Source: CALBPI01 sp045110335 (GTDB taxonomy: Bacteria > Pseudomonadota > Gammaproteobacteria > Steroidobacterales > Woeseiaceae). Taken from it: DNA of 64,000 nucleotides. The first letter of the stretch is position 1. Each line of letters opens with the position of its first letter. A model generated the notes under the pieces. It saw only the letters and a list, made by a program, of their open reading frames with translations, made no database searches and was not told the DNA's origin. Of the stretch, positions 1-10,012 are shown piece after piece. Position numbers and translations under genes: made by a program. The stretch lies in assembly GCA_045110335.1 (NCBI GenBank), contig JBGCGB010000001.1, positions 1 through 64,000 of the forward strand, given 5' to 3'.

Positions 1-1
1 G

Positions 2-631
2 AAAGCGCAGCTGCGAGATGGCGTCACAGCAACCGATGTGAATGCCGACTTGCTGCCCTGGCTGGCAGAGACCGCGGCAACATGGCGCGGCAGCTACAAT
101 TATGAAGTTGGTGGCGAGTCCGAGTCGTCTGCCGACGCCAATGCGTCTATTGCTGCGAAATTGCCGTTGGCATTGATGGTCATTATTTTGCTGTTAGTGA
201 TTCAGTTTAACTCTGTCAGACGGCCCATCATTATCCTGCTCACGATTCCATTGGGTTTGATCGGCGTCGCGTTTGGTTTGTTAGTGGCGAACTCGACCAT
301 CGGCTTTTTTACCTTCCTTGGCATTATCGCTTTGTCGGGCATCATCATTAACAATGCGATTGTTTTGATTGATCGCATCAAGATCGAAACCGATGAACTT
401 GGCAAGCCCCCGTTCCAGGCGATTATCGCAGCATGCCTGCAACGATTACGTCCTATCATGTTGACGACGGCGACCACCGTACTGGGCATGATGCCGCTAT
501 GGTGGGGCGGAACAGCGATGTTCAAACCAATGGCGATTACGATGATTTTCGGATTGTTGTTTGCGACCCTGCTGACGCTGCTGGTCGTCCCTGTTATGTA
601 TTCGCTATTCTTTCGCATTCGGCATTCCTAA
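2..631 (+). CDS. RND efflux transporter permease, C-terminal part (5' truncated by window)
   Basis: The frame is open from base 2, so the gene begins upstream of the window. What remains is the last about 209 residues of an AcrB/HAE1-family proton-driven efflux pump of the inner membrane. Visible marks are the hydrophobic segments of the C-terminal membrane half, the family string SGIIINNAIVLID, a short amphipathic loop, then RPIMLTTATTVLGMMPL, a typical stretch before the last two helices. It ends in a short basic tail (RIRHS). Substrate cannot be read from this part. The next gene is 96 bases downstream on the same strand but is unrelated. Family assignment is firm; the partner periplasmic adaptor is outside the window. 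Confidence 0.93.
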   Translation, partial: KAQLRDGVTATDVNADLLPWLAETAATWRGSYNYEVGGESESSADANASIAAKLPLALMVIILLLVIQFNSVRRPIIILLTIPLGLIGVAFGLLVANSTIGFFTFLGIIALSGIIINNAIVLIDRIKIETDELGKPPFQAIIAACLQRLRPIMLTTATTVLGMMPLWWGGTAMFKPMAITMIFGLLFATLLTLLVVPVMYSLFFRIRHS

Positions 632-727
632 CGCTTCTCATCCTGTCCGCTTTACTGATGGCGTAGATGCATAGTCCCAAACGCGCTGCAGTGGTATCTT
701 GGGCGTTCCAATGAACGGGGATGCGGT

Positions 728-3700
728 ATGCGTGCGGTAGTTTTTTTGATCGTTGCGAGTTGGTTGATGGCTGCGAGCCAACCCTCACCAGCACAAACAG
801 ATGTTTATGTGCCGGATGAGTTGGAGCCATGGCGCGAATGGGTGCTTGACGGTCAAGATCACCGTGTTTGCCCATTTCTGTTCAACAGTGACGCCTCGGA
901 TTCGTCAGACTATGTCTGTCGTTGGCCCGGTGAACTGACTCTAGAAGTTAACGCCACCGGCGCCGGTTTCCGGCAGTCCTGGACCACCCTCGCCGATGAT
1001 CAATGGTTGCCGCTGCCCGGCAATAGCGCAGCTTGGCCGGCAACGGTCAGTGTGAATGGCGTTCGCGTCCCGGTCATTGAACGTGGCGGGATACCTGCTG
1101 TTCAGGTTACAAAAGGCGAGCATGATATTCGCGGTTTGATTTCGTGGCAGCGCCGGCCGGGCACGCTCGCTGTGCCGTCCGCGATTGGTCTGGTTAAACT
1201 CACACTGGATGGTCAGCCTGTGGCTCGACCCGAGCGCAATGCGCAGGGTATTTGGCTCGGGGTCAGAAAAGTGAGTAAGGCGTCATCAGATTCACTTGAA
1301 GCAGAAGTCTATCGACTAGTCGCCGATGATATCCCGACGTTTCTTGTCACGCAGTTGAGGCTCGATGTTTCCGGAAGCGTTCGCGAAGCCACGACGGGGC
1401 AGTTACTGCCGGATGGCTTTACGCCAGTATTGATTGAAAGCGAAATACCAGCGCGTGTAGAAGCGGACGGTAGCCTAACGCTGCAGGTGCGACCGGGTTA
1501 TTGGGAAATCAATGTGACGGCGCGAGCAAGCTCGGCCCTGGATTCGGTAACGGCGCTGCCGCAAGGTGAAAACTTGCCAGCAACAGAGATTTGGAGTTAT
1601 CAACGCAATGACAGATTGCGAGTCACTGCGCCGGAAGGCTTATCGCCTGTGGACCCGGATCAATCGGATGTGCCGGGGGACTGGTCTGACAAGCCGGCCT
1701 ATCGCGTTGAAGCGGGTGATTCGTTGCGCATCGTTGAACGCAGTCGCGGCAAGACCGAATCCGCTAACCGGTTGTCATTATCGCGCACGCTTTGGATGGA
1801 CTTTGATCGAAACGGTTTTGTCTTCGAGGATGAGATCGGCGGTGCGATGAATACTAATTGGCGGTTGAACATGAGTGCGCCGTATCAGTTGATCAGTGCC
1901 GAGGCGGATGAAAACTTGTTGGTCACAAGCTCTGAGAATGAAATGACCGGTGTCGAAGTTCGCCAACAACGGGTTGATATGACGGCAACAGGTACCTTAT
2001 CTCGCGAAAGCAGTATGCCGGTGACCGGCTGGCAGTCTCGATTCGAATCCGTCGAAGCGACACTTTATTTGCCGGTGGGTACGATGTTGTTCGCTGCACC
2101 TGGCGCTGATGCCGCCTACGGAAGCTGGCTGCGACAATGGCGATTGTTAGACTTCTTTTTGGTGTTGATTACGACGGTTGCGAGCATGCGACTTTATGGC
2201 AAGCGGGTCGCGGCGCTTGCGTTGATCGTTATGGTACTCACTATGCATGAGTTTGGCGCACCGGTTTTCGTTTGGTTGAGTCTGTTGGTCGCGACGGCGT
2301 TGGTTAGACTGGCTCCGGCCGGTAACTTACAGAAGGCCAGTCGTTGGTATCGCAACTTCAGCTTAATCACATTGGCCGGTATCTTCATTTTTTATGCGGC
2401 TACACAATTCCGGTCCGCCATCTATCCTCAACTGGATGCTTCACGCGGTGCACCGTTTCTGTCGCAAGGCCCGGCCAATCGTGTAGTTTACGCGCCCGAA
2501 GTGCAGGAAGCGGCGGTGGAGGACCTGTCGGACCGGGTGTCAAAGAGCGGGTCACTTCAGGAGGTCATCGTGACCGGTTCGCGGATCAAGTATCAGCGTT
2601 ATGCACCCGAGACTGTCGTTGCGGTTGGTCCCGGCTTGCCTGAATGGACGGGCAATCGCTACTCATTGCAATGGACCGGTCCCGTGAGTGCTGATCAGTC
2701 ATTGCGATTGGTCGTGATACCGCGTTGGCTGCTCAGTGCGCTGCGCGTCTTTTCGGTGTTGTTGATCGGGTTGTTAGCTTCTTTCTTTGTGCTAGAAACA
2801 TTCAACCGGAAGACACCATGGTCAACTGGTATGCCCGTCACGAAAAATACGGGTACAGTGGCAACGGTCTTGCTCGCAAGCTTGCTGTCGCTCGCAAATC
2901 CATCACCCGCTGAAGCCCAATCACCTACGCCTGAGTTGTTGGATGCCTTGCAGCAGCGGCTGCTAGTTGCGCCAGACTGCACACCCCAGTGTGCGGCGTT
3001 CTCTCGCGTCAGTGTGCAGGTGTCGCCACAGTCCCTGTCGATGGAAATGAACTTGAGCGCGGGCGCGGAAGTATTGGTGCCATTACCGGGCTCACAGGAC
3101 GGCTGGCACGCAACCACGATTGAAATCAATGGCAAGCGGGTCGATCGCACCTACCGTTTTAATCAAGGTTTGTTCGTCAGTCTTACGAAAGGCGTTAACA
3201 CGATTCGACTAACGGGACCATTGCCTGACGCAGAGAGTGTTGAGATTCCTTTTCAGATGCGACCGAAACTCGCGACCGTCGCGTCTGATGAAGCCTGGCT
3301 TGTTTCCGGTTTGAACAACGGCAAATTGTCATCGGGTTCGTTGCAGCTCGCGCGTCAACGTCTAGAAACAGAGGCATCGGGCAAGCGCTGGGAGCCCGGT
3401 CGCTTACCCACGTTTGTGCGCGTGGAAAGAACGATTGTGATGGGGCTGGATTGGCGTGTCACCACGCGCGTTCAGCGAGTTGCACCATCGCAAGGTGCGA
3501 TTACCATTGATTTGCCGTTGCTGGAGGGTGAGCAAGTCACTCAAGAGGGGATTAGTGTCGCTGACAACAACGTTCGTGTATCGCTTGCCGCCAATAGCCG
3601 TGCGACCAGTTGGCAATCCACATTGCCGAAGATGTCAGCATTCAACCTGACGGCTGCAACATCGAGTAGTTATGTAGAAACCTGGGCGTTTGAAATCGGC

Positions 3701-4756
3701 AGCGCCTGGCGGGTGACGTTTGATGGCGTACCGGAAAGTGCGGTTAGCAGTGCGGATGGTGTGTTCAGGTCATCCGCATTTCATCCGCGTCAGGGTGAGT
3801 CGTTGACGGTAACGGCAACCCGGCCTGCGGCGATTACCGGTGAGACACTGATTTTTGACACGGTGTCACTGGTCACGACGATTGGGCAAAGGTCCCGCGA
3901 TCATAAATTAGAACTCGGGTATCGGAGCACGCGAGGGGATCAATATGCGCTGACACTGCCTGCAGGCGTCCGACTGACATCGGTTCAAATCGACGGTCAG
4001 GTTTCTCCGTTACAACCGCGAGATGACGTACTGACGCTGCCAGTCATACCGGGCGAGCATTCCGTCAACATCGCGTGGCAAGAAGATGCTGCCGTTGGAT
4101 GGTCGGAACGGGCGCCGACGCTCGATCTGGGTACAGCGGCCAGCAATATTCGCGTTGATGTCGAAATGCCAGGCAGCCGATGGCTGCTTGCTGTTGGCGG
4201 TCCCGCCATGGGGCCTGCGATCTTGTATTGGTCAGAACTTGCGGCGCTGTTGTTGTTCGCGCTGGTGTTGGGGCGCATCAAGCTGACCCCGCTCAATTCG
4301 GTGAGTTGGTTCCTGTTGGGGCTGGGCTTCAGCATGTTCTCCTGGCCCTCGTTCTTCGTGATCGTGGTGTGGTTGGTGGCGATGGGCGCGCGCGAAAAAG
4401 TGATCGGCAAGTTGAGTGATACCAAATTCAATCTGTTGCAAGTCGCGCTGGGTGGATTGTCGTTTGTTGCCCTGGCCAACATCGTGGTCGGGCTGCCACA
4501 AGGCTTGCTGGGGCGGCCGGACATGAATATTGTCGGTAACGGCTCTTACGGAAACCGGTTGAGTTGGTTCACCGATCACATCGCCGGTGTTCTACCCGAA
4601 GTGTCCGTCTATTCTTTGCCAACGTGGTGCTACAAAGCGCTGATACTGGTTTGGGCGCTATGGCTGAGCTTTGCGTTGTTGCGCTGGTTGCCATGGGCTT
4701 GGCAACAGTTTTCGGCTGGCGACTTGTGGCGTGCAAAACATCGCGTGGCGTCGTAG
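728..4756 (+). CDS. Large internally duplicated membrane protein, function unknown
   Basis: A 1342-residue protein that I do not recognise. It has a signal peptide (residues 1 to about 23, ending near SPAQT), an extracytoplasmic beta-rich region to about 465, a hydrophobic cluster at about 470-560, a further helix at about 665-685, a second extracytoplasmic region, and several C-terminal helices from about 1155. The two extracytoplasmic halves look like copies of each other: PLPG followed by W.AT..(V/I)NG.RV and then TKG...IR occurs near residue 93 and again near 783. Between them, at about 610-621, lies LQEVIVTGSRIK, which reads like a TonB box although no barrel or plug follows. A large beta-sandwich envelope protein is the most that can be inferred. 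The flanking genes give no clue. Confidence 0.85.
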   Translation: MRAVVFLIVASWLMAASQPSPAQTDVYVPDELEPWREWVLDGQDHRVCPFLFNSDASDSSDYVCRWPGELTLEVNATGAGFRQSWTTLADDQWLPLPGNSAAWPATVSVNGVRVPVIERGGIPAVQVTKGEHDIRGLISWQRRPGTLAVPSAIGLVKLTLDGQPVARPERNAQGIWLGVRKVSKASSDSLEAEVYRLVADDIPTFLVTQLRLDVSGSVREATTGQLLPDGFTPVLIESEIPARVEADGSLTLQVRPGYWEINVTARASSALDSVTALPQGENLPATEIWSYQRNDRLRVTAPEGLSPVDPDQSDVPGDWSDKPAYRVEAGDSLRIVERSRGKTESANRLSLSRTLWMDFDRNGFVFEDEIGGAMNTNWRLNMSAPYQLISAEADENLLVTSSENEMTGVEVRQQRVDMTATGTLSRESSMPVTGWQSRFESVEATLYLPVGTMLFAAPGADAAYGSWLRQWRLLDFFLVLITTVASMRLYGKRVAALALIVMVLTMHEFGAPVFVWLSLLVATALVRLAPAGNLQKASRWYRNFSLITLAGIFIFYAATQFRSAIYPQLDASRGAPFLSQGPANRVVYAPEVQEAAVEDLSDRVSKSGSLQEVIVTGSRIKYQRYAPETVVAVGPGLPEWTGNRYSLQWTGPVSADQSLRLVVIPRWLLSALRVFSVLLIGLLASFFVLETFNRKTPWSTGMPVTKNTGTVATVLLASLLSLANPSPAEAQSPTPELLDALQQRLLVAPDCTPQCAAFSRVSVQVSPQSLSMEMNLSAGAEVLVPLPGSQDGWHATTIEINGKRVDRTYRFNQGLFVSLTKGVNTIRLTGPLPDAESVEIPFQMRPKLATVASDEAWLVSGLNNGKLSSGSLQLARQRLETEASGKRWEPGRLPTFVRVERTIVMGLDWRVTTRVQRVAPSQGAITIDLPLLEGEQVTQEGISVADNNVRVSLAANSRATSWQSTLPKMSAFNLTAATSSSYVETWAFEIGSAWRVTFDGVPESAVSSADGVFRSSAFHPRQGESLTVTATRPAAITGETLIFDTVSLVTTIGQRSRDHKLELGYRSTRGDQYALTLPAGVRLTSVQIDGQVSPLQPRDDVLTLPVIPGEHSVNIAWQEDAAVGWSERAPTLDLGTAASNIRVDVEMPGSRWLLAVGGPAMGPAILYWSELAALLLFALVLGRIKLTPLNSVSWFLLGLGFSMFSWPSFFVIVVWLVAMGAREKVIGKLSDTKFNLLQVALGGLSFVALANIVVGLPQGLLGRPDMNIVGNGSYGNRLSWFTDHIAGVLPEVSVYSLPTWCYKALILVWALWLSFALLRWLPWAWQQFSAGDLWRAKHRVAS

Positions 4757-4812
4757 CCGCGAGATGTATCGTGCTTAATCGCGCTTGATGGACTGAATGA
4801 TTGTTCATCCAT

Positions 4813-4840
4813 TGCTGGCGCCGCGGGTGTGGCGCTAGCG
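4813..4840 (+). other. Hairpin after the large membrane protein gene
   Basis: About 60 bases after the stop codon, GCTGGCGCC and GGCGCTAGC can form a nine-pair stem (one G-U) around an eight-base loop. No T tract follows, so it is a weak or factor-dependent terminator candidate at best. It lies between two convergent genes. Confidence 0.3.
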
Positions 4841-4916
4841 TGGATCACCGTTGAGCGGTCGCCCTTGTGGTGAAGCGCTATCCGAGGGTCACAACAATCG
4901 GTTTCTTGCTGATCGA

Positions 4917-5435
4917 CTAAGGCTTGGGTGTATGGGTCGAGCCCGTCGCTGTTGGTGTCGTATCACTTGATGTGGCATTTTCTTCGGTGGCGACATCTTC
5001 GGTACGGTCTGTTGCGTTGCTCTCATCAACATGAGCGCGGACAGGAATATCTTCGGCTTCAGGCGCAGCGTCTGCTGATGTATTTTCTTCCGTCGCCGTT
5101 ACCGATTCGGGTCCATTGGCGTCAGCAGCTGTTCGTTCCGCGATCAACGTAGGAAAAGCATCCTGCCCCAGGTCTGACTCAGCGCCGAGTAGTGATTCTG
5201 CACCGGACGCCATGTGGTTATAGAGCGCGCGGTACTCATGGCCGATGGCGGAAAAGTGTTTCGCTGTGTCCGCGAAATGACTGTTGACGTCGGACTTGTA
5301 GTCATCGAACGCACGCTGGACATCGTCCGCCTTACCCGCCGCAATGCTTTGTTTCATACTGGCAAACCATAGGCCGAGACCAATACCTAAGCCAAGACAA
5401 ACTAAACCAACCAGAACGACAATGAATGGGGACAT
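4917..5435 (-). CDS. zapG: YhcB/ZapG-like (DUF1043) membrane-anchored cell-envelope protein
   Basis: A 172-residue protein with one N-terminal helix (about 4-24, with the glycine-rich run GLGIGLGLWFA), then a charged helical segment with FDDYKSDVNSHFADTAKHF, which matches the YhcB/DUF1043 pattern, and an acidic low-complexity tail rich in E, T, D and A. In E. coli YhcB (ZapG) is an inner-membrane protein linked to division and cell-wall synthesis. An upstream in-frame ATG at 5450 exists, but GGAG lies about nine bases before the ATG at 5435, so that start is preferred. The C-terminal tail is not conserved in the family. It is a single gene, convergent with the preceding membrane protein. Confidence 0.82.
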   Translation of the reverse strand: MSPFIVVLVGLVCLGLGIGLGLWFASMKQSIAAGKADDVQRAFDDYKSDVNSHFADTAKHFSAIGHEYRALYNHMASGAESLLGAESDLGQDAFPTLIAERTAADANGPESVTATEENTSADAAPEAEDIPVRAHVDESNATDRTEDVATEENATSSDTTPTATGSTHTPKP

Positions 5436-5638
5436 CGTTTTGCACTCCATGTGATAACCGGGGATCAGCAGTTATTCTGACATGAAAAGGGCTCGGTTGA
5501 GAACAGGCTGATTACCGCTATGCGCGTTTGTCGACATTCCGGTGACATTGCTCGAAACAAAGGAGGCGCGGATGTGTGTGACGCATAGAGCCGAAATTGC
5601 GCCAGCACCAGGTTTCGATCATTGAGCGACAGACCTGA

Positions 5639-7810
5639 CTACTTGCTGCGCTTCGCCGATCCGCCGTCATCCCGCGGTGGTAATCCCGTGTGTTGGGTTA
5701 GCACTCGATTCTTGCTCAACCGCTTTTGGTGTGCCTTGCCAGAATTTTTTCTGCGATGTGCCTGGTAAGACTGCTTGGCGTCTTTGGCCGGGACCAATTT
5801 GCCATCGCCTTCGCCAATCAGGTCTCGTCGGCCGAGTTCGATGAGTGCATCGCGAATAACGCCCCAGTTGTCTGGGTCGTGATAACGGAGCAACGCCTTA
5901 TGCAGCTTGCGCTGCTCGGGTGACTTGACCACGTCGACGCTGTCCGTCTTATAGCCAACCTTCGCTAAGGGATTCTTACCCGAGTGATACATCGCCGTTG
6001 CTGTTGCCATAGGTGACGGATAAAAGGCCTGTACTTGGTCGGCGCGGAAGCCATTGTTCTTAAGCCACAGCGCGAGATTGATCATATCGGTGTCGGTGGT
6101 GCCGGGATGCGCCGCGATAAAGTAGGGAATCAGATACTGCTCTTTGCCCGCTTCCTTAGTGAACTGCTCAAACATCTCCTTGAATCGGTCATAAGTGCCG
6201 ATACCCGGTTTCATCATTTTGTCGAGCGGGCCGCGTTCCGTATGCTCGGGCGCGATTTTTAGATAGCCACCCACGTGATGGGTGACGAGTTCTTTAACGT
6301 ACTCCGGATCTTCGACGGCGAGGTCATACCGCAAGCCCGATGCGATCAATATTTTCTTCACGCCTGGCAATTCGCGGGCTTTCCGGTAGAGCTTGGTGAG
6401 CGAGCTATGATCGGTATTGAGGTTCTTGCAGACGCCGGGATAGACGCAGCTCGGGCGTCGGCAGGCCGCTTCGATTTCCGGGCTCTTGCAAGCTAGTCGA
6501 TACATGTTGGCGGTGGGTCCGCCAAGGTCGGAAATGACGCCCGTAAAACCTGGTACGTTTTCACGAATCTCCTCGATCTCGTTGAGAATGGATTCTTCGG
6601 ATCTGTTCTGAATGATCCGGCCTTCGTGTTCAGTGATAGAGCAAAACGTACAGCCGCCGAAACAGCCGCGCATGATGTTGACCGAAAAACGGATCATTTC
6701 GTAAGCGGGGATTTTGGCATCACCATAAACCGGGTGCGGTACGCGTTTGAAAGGCTGATCAAACACGTAGTCCATTTCTTCAGTCGACAGCGGGATGGGT
6801 GGCGGCGTGAGCCAAACATCATGATCGCCGTGTGCCTGAACCAATGCACGGGCGTTGCCCGGGTTGGTTTCCAAATGCAGAACGCGATTGGCATGGGCAT
6901 ACAAGACGGGATCGTTACGCACCTTCTCGAAAGACGGTAGTCGGATGACCGTCTTGCTGCGATTGCGCTTGGCGTCGGGCACAAAGCGCATGGGCGTTAC
7001 GTTGGCGTCGGGCTCGGCGGCCTTGGTGTCTTCGCAGGCGCGTTGATCGGTGGTGCTAATATACGGGTTGACGATGTTGTCGATTTTCCCGGGTCGGTCG
7101 ACGCGCGTAGAGTCGATTTCCCACCAACCTTCCGGTGTTTGTTTCCGGATAAAGGCACAACCACGAACATCCATCATCGTGTCGACGGTCTCGCCGCGAG
7201 CAAATCGATGTGAGATCTCCACCAGCGCGCGTTCGGCGTTGCCGTACAACAGAATGTCGGCTGTCGCATCGACGAGGATGGATCGGCGGATTGATTCTTG
7301 CCAGTAATCATAATGTGCAATACGTCGCAGCGAGGCCTCGATACCCCCCAGCACTAAGGGAACATCGGGAAAAGCCTCACGCACACGCTGGGCGTAAACC
7401 AATGAACATCGATCAGGCCGTGAACCTGACTGACCGCCGGCGGTGTAGGCATCGTCAGAACGCGCTTTTCGGTCAGCCGTGTATCGATTGATCATCGAGT
7501 CCATGTTGCCGGCCGTCACGCCGTAATACAGATTAGGGCGACCGAGCGCTTCGAACGCGTCTTTTGACTGCCAGTCCGGCTGCGAAATGATGCCGACACG
7601 AAACCCTTGTGACTCAAGCAGGCGACCGATAATGGCCATGCCGAACGACGGATGATCGACGTAGGCGTCGCCCGTGACGAGCACAATGTCGCAACTGTCC
7701 CAGCCGAGTTCATCCATCTCGGCACGTGACATCGGAAGGAAGGGCGCGCGCGGATAGCACTCGGCCCAGTACTTCGTGTAGTCGAATAATTTGGTGGGGG
7801 AAACAGCCAT
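5639..7810 (-). CDS. ygiQ: YgiQ-family radical SAM protein
   Basis: A 723-residue protein carrying the radical SAM cluster motif CFGGCTFC (CX3CX2C) around residue 385, preceded by a long N-terminal region (DIVLVTGDAYVDHPSFG, VLGGIEASLRRIAHYDYW) that is characteristic of YgiQ. A [4Fe-4S] cluster and SAM are therefore expected; the family's reaction is not established. The C-terminus is a basic lysine- and arginine-rich tail, also usual here. Length fits the family. It reads away from the divergent CorC-like gene, with about 180 bases between them that hold both promoters. The gene product's identity is secure; its biochemical role is not. Confidence 0.95.
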   Translation of the reverse strand: MAVSPTKLFDYTKYWAECYPRAPFLPMSRAEMDELGWDSCDIVLVTGDAYVDHPSFGMAIIGRLLESQGFRVGIISQPDWQSKDAFEALGRPNLYYGVTAGNMDSMINRYTADRKARSDDAYTAGGQSGSRPDRCSLVYAQRVREAFPDVPLVLGGIEASLRRIAHYDYWQESIRRSILVDATADILLYGNAERALVEISHRFARGETVDTMMDVRGCAFIRKQTPEGWWEIDSTRVDRPGKIDNIVNPYISTTDQRACEDTKAAEPDANVTPMRFVPDAKRNRSKTVIRLPSFEKVRNDPVLYAHANRVLHLETNPGNARALVQAHGDHDVWLTPPPIPLSTEEMDYVFDQPFKRVPHPVYGDAKIPAYEMIRFSVNIMRGCFGGCTFCSITEHEGRIIQNRSEESILNEIEEIRENVPGFTGVISDLGGPTANMYRLACKSPEIEAACRRPSCVYPGVCKNLNTDHSSLTKLYRKARELPGVKKILIASGLRYDLAVEDPEYVKELVTHHVGGYLKIAPEHTERGPLDKMMKPGIGTYDRFKEMFEQFTKEAGKEQYLIPYFIAAHPGTTDTDMINLALWLKNNGFRADQVQAFYPSPMATATAMYHSGKNPLAKVGYKTDSVDVVKSPEQRKLHKALLRYHDPDNWGVIRDALIELGRRDLIGEGDGKLVPAKDAKQSYQAHRRKNSGKAHQKRLSKNRVLTQHTGLPPRDDGGSAKRSK

Positions 7811-7989
7811 GACAGGTGAAACTCGGTGACTTAGCCGGAAATGATAGCATTTTTCGCATCATGACCGCTTTGAACTGCGTGGTGTTGTGGCCGTGATCAA
7901 GGCAATCCGCGCCGGTTGCCGTGCTCATTGGCCGGCCTTAACGCGTCCCATGCGACGGAATGGCCTGATATGCTTGTGTTTAGCCATTC

Positions 7990-9258
7990 ATGCTCGAGGT
8001 CTTCATGGTTGTTTTTGTTTCCGCAGTAGCGGTTGTTCTAGTGGTCTCTTTCTTGTGTTCGATATTCGAATCGGTGTTGCTATCCGTCAGCAGGCCGCAA
8101 GTGGAGACCATGGTTCAACAAGGCAAGCGTTCCGGCAAATTGATGCTGGGCTTTAAACAGAACTTCGACGTACCAATTGCGGCCATTCTGATTCTGAATA
8201 CGGCCGCCCACACTGTTGGCGCTTCGGTCGCTGGTGCCAGTTTTACGTCGGTCTTCGATGCAGAGTCGTTGTGGATTTTTTCAGTGCTGTTTACATTGGC
8301 GGTTTTGCTGTTTACCGAAATTATTCCGAAGACTTTGGGCGTGACACATGCATTGAAACTGGCAACGCCGGTTGCCTATGGTATTCATTGGCTCGTTCGT
8401 ATTCTTTGGCCGATCGTCGCAGTGAGCGAGCGGTTGTCACGGTTGCTACGGCCGGAGGAAAAACAACCGGTGACGTCACCCGAAGAGCTTCGTCTGCTGG
8501 CCTCGCTAGGTCGTAACGAGGGCGTTGTTAGTTCCGGCACCGCGGGCATTATTGTCGGCGCCACGCAACTGCGAGAAATGCGGGCTCTGGATGTCATGCT
8601 GCCGAGACAGAGCGTCGTGTATTTGCATGCGATGATGACGCGCGCCGATGTGGAGCAAACCATTCGGCGTAGTGCGCATAGTCGTTTTCCTTTTTCAACC
8701 ACTGAGTCAATCGACGACGTGGCATCGATTATTTTGGTGAAAGAACTGCTTTATTGGTTGCACGATCATCCGGGTGCTGAAATTGACTGGAGTGAGTTGC
8801 AACGCGAAGTGTTGATTGTCCCCGAGAACACGCCTGTCCCCCGTCTGTTGAAAACTTTCCAACAAGCGCACCGTCATCTGGCGATGGTGGTTGATGAGTA
8901 CGGTGGTGTTGAAGGGATCGTCACGATGGAAGACGTGCTCGAAGAGATTGTCGGTGAGATCAACGATGAAAGTGATCGTCCGGCTACGGACTTCAAGGAA
9001 CGCTACGATGGCGCGTTGGTTGTACGCGGATCCGTGGATATGCGACGGTTATCGCAACATCTTGATAGACACTGGGATGCTTCTTCGGATGCAACGACGA
9101 TTGGTGGACAGATTGTCGAAGAATTGGAGCGCATACCGAAGATTGGCGAGTCTATTGAATGGCATGGCTATGAAGTCGAGGTGATAAACGCGGACGAGCG
9201 GAGAATCAAGACGGTTGTTCTGCGGCGTCTTGATAACGAGGATACGACTGAAGGTTAG
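7990..9258 (+). CDS. CNNM/CorC-family (DUF21 + CBS pair + CorC_HlyC) membrane transporter
   Basis: A 422-residue protein with a DUF21/CNNM membrane domain (about 1-150: several helices, including LFTEIIPKTLGV, the conserved family string), a CBS pair (about 195-310, with HLAMVVDEYGGVEGIVTMEDVLEEIVGEI, shown here in part as DEYGGVEGIVTMEDVLEE) and a C-terminal CorC_HlyC domain (about 325-415). Family members in bacteria are linked to magnesium/cobalt efflux and were earlier called hemolysin-like. The start at 7990 puts a hydrophobic helix directly at the N-terminus, as expected. It is convergent with the SDR gene and ends one base before that gene's stop. Ion specificity cannot be told from sequence. 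Confidence 0.92.
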   Translation: MLEVFMVVFVSAVAVVLVVSFLCSIFESVLLSVSRPQVETMVQQGKRSGKLMLGFKQNFDVPIAAILILNTAAHTVGASVAGASFTSVFDAESLWIFSVLFTLAVLLFTEIIPKTLGVTHALKLATPVAYGIHWLVRILWPIVAVSERLSRLLRPEEKQPVTSPEELRLLASLGRNEGVVSSGTAGIIVGATQLREMRALDVMLPRQSVVYLHAMMTRADVEQTIRRSAHSRFPFSTTESIDDVASIILVKELLYWLHDHPGAEIDWSELQREVLIVPENTPVPRLLKTFQQAHRHLAMVVDEYGGVEGIVTMEDVLEEIVGEINDESDRPATDFKERYDGALVVRGSVDMRRLSQHLDRHWDASSDATTIGGQIVEELERIPKIGESIEWHGYEVEVINADERRIKTVVLRRLDNEDTTEG

Positions 9259-10008
9259 CTATTTCCTGAAGGCACCCACGCCGGCGGCTAGTCGTGCAGC
9301 TAGTGCGGCAGGGTCTCTGGCGAGCGCAGCACGAATACCGATCGCGTGTGGGTCGGTATCGTGTTCGTCAAGACCTTGTGACAACGCCATAAGCCCAGCT
9401 TTAGCGATGTCGATCGGGTCCGCTTGCAAAATGCCTTTGACGTGCTCGGCCATGCGTGTTTTTACCGAGCCAACAATTAGCGAGCAGACGTGAATGTTAC
9501 GTGGTGCCAATTCCGCGCGCAGACAATTCGATGCCGCCCGCGCTGCGAATTTGGAAGGGCTGTAACCACCCATTTCGGGTACGGAGACGATCCCTCCTGC
9601 CGAGAGCACATTAATCACAGCGCCTTCGCCCAATGATTCGATGATCGGCGTAAACGCGCGGGTCATGGCAATCATGCCGAAACAGTTAACGTCCATTTCC
9701 TGACGCATCGCATCCATGTCAGGTGCATTCAGCAAGGACTGGTGCGCAAAGACGCCAGCGTTGTTGATGAGCAAATTGACATCTTTGCATTGTTCGACGG
9801 CGGCATCGATGTCAATTTGCCGGGTGACATCCAGCTGCACGATGTCCAGACGATCGGCGTTTGATTGTTGTAATGGTTCCGCGTCGGTCTTCGTACGCGC
9901 ACCGATGTAGACTTTTTTTGCACCCTGTTCGAGCAATACCTTAACAAACGCTTCGCCAATACCACGATTGCCGCCCGTGACCAGTGCCGTGCACTGTTTG
10001 ATATCCAT
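9259..10008 (-). CDS. Short-chain dehydrogenase/reductase (SDR)
   Basis: A classical SDR of 249 residues from the ATG at 10008: nucleotide-binding TGGNRGIG near the N-terminus, NNAG in the middle, and the catalytic YSPSK (YxxxK) with an upstream Ser in VLSAGG. An upstream extension of the frame to 10080 would overlap the preceding NTF2-like gene, so the MDIKQCTALVTGG start is chosen; it lies four bases after that gene's stop. The pair is probably co-transcribed, NTF2-like gene first. NAD(P)-dependent alcohol/ketone chemistry on a small substrate is expected; the substrate is unknown. Confidence 0.92.
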   Translation of the reverse strand: MDIKQCTALVTGGNRGIGEAFVKVLLEQGAKKVYIGARTKTDAEPLQQSNADRLDIVQLDVTRQIDIDAAVEQCKDVNLLINNAGVFAHQSLLNAPDMDAMRQEMDVNCFGMIAMTRAFTPIIESLGEGAVINVLSAGGIVSVPEMGGYSPSKFAARAASNCLRAELAPRNIHVCSLIVGSVKTRMAEHVKGILQADPIDIAKAGLMALSQGLDEHDTDPHAIGIRAALARDPAALAARLAAGVGAFRK

Positions 10009-10012
10009 TATG

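Noticed and set aside
3997..4579. Long antisense frames inside the large membrane protein gene
   Set aside because: Shadow frames of the real gene: glutamine/serine-rich, with no domain or ribosome site.
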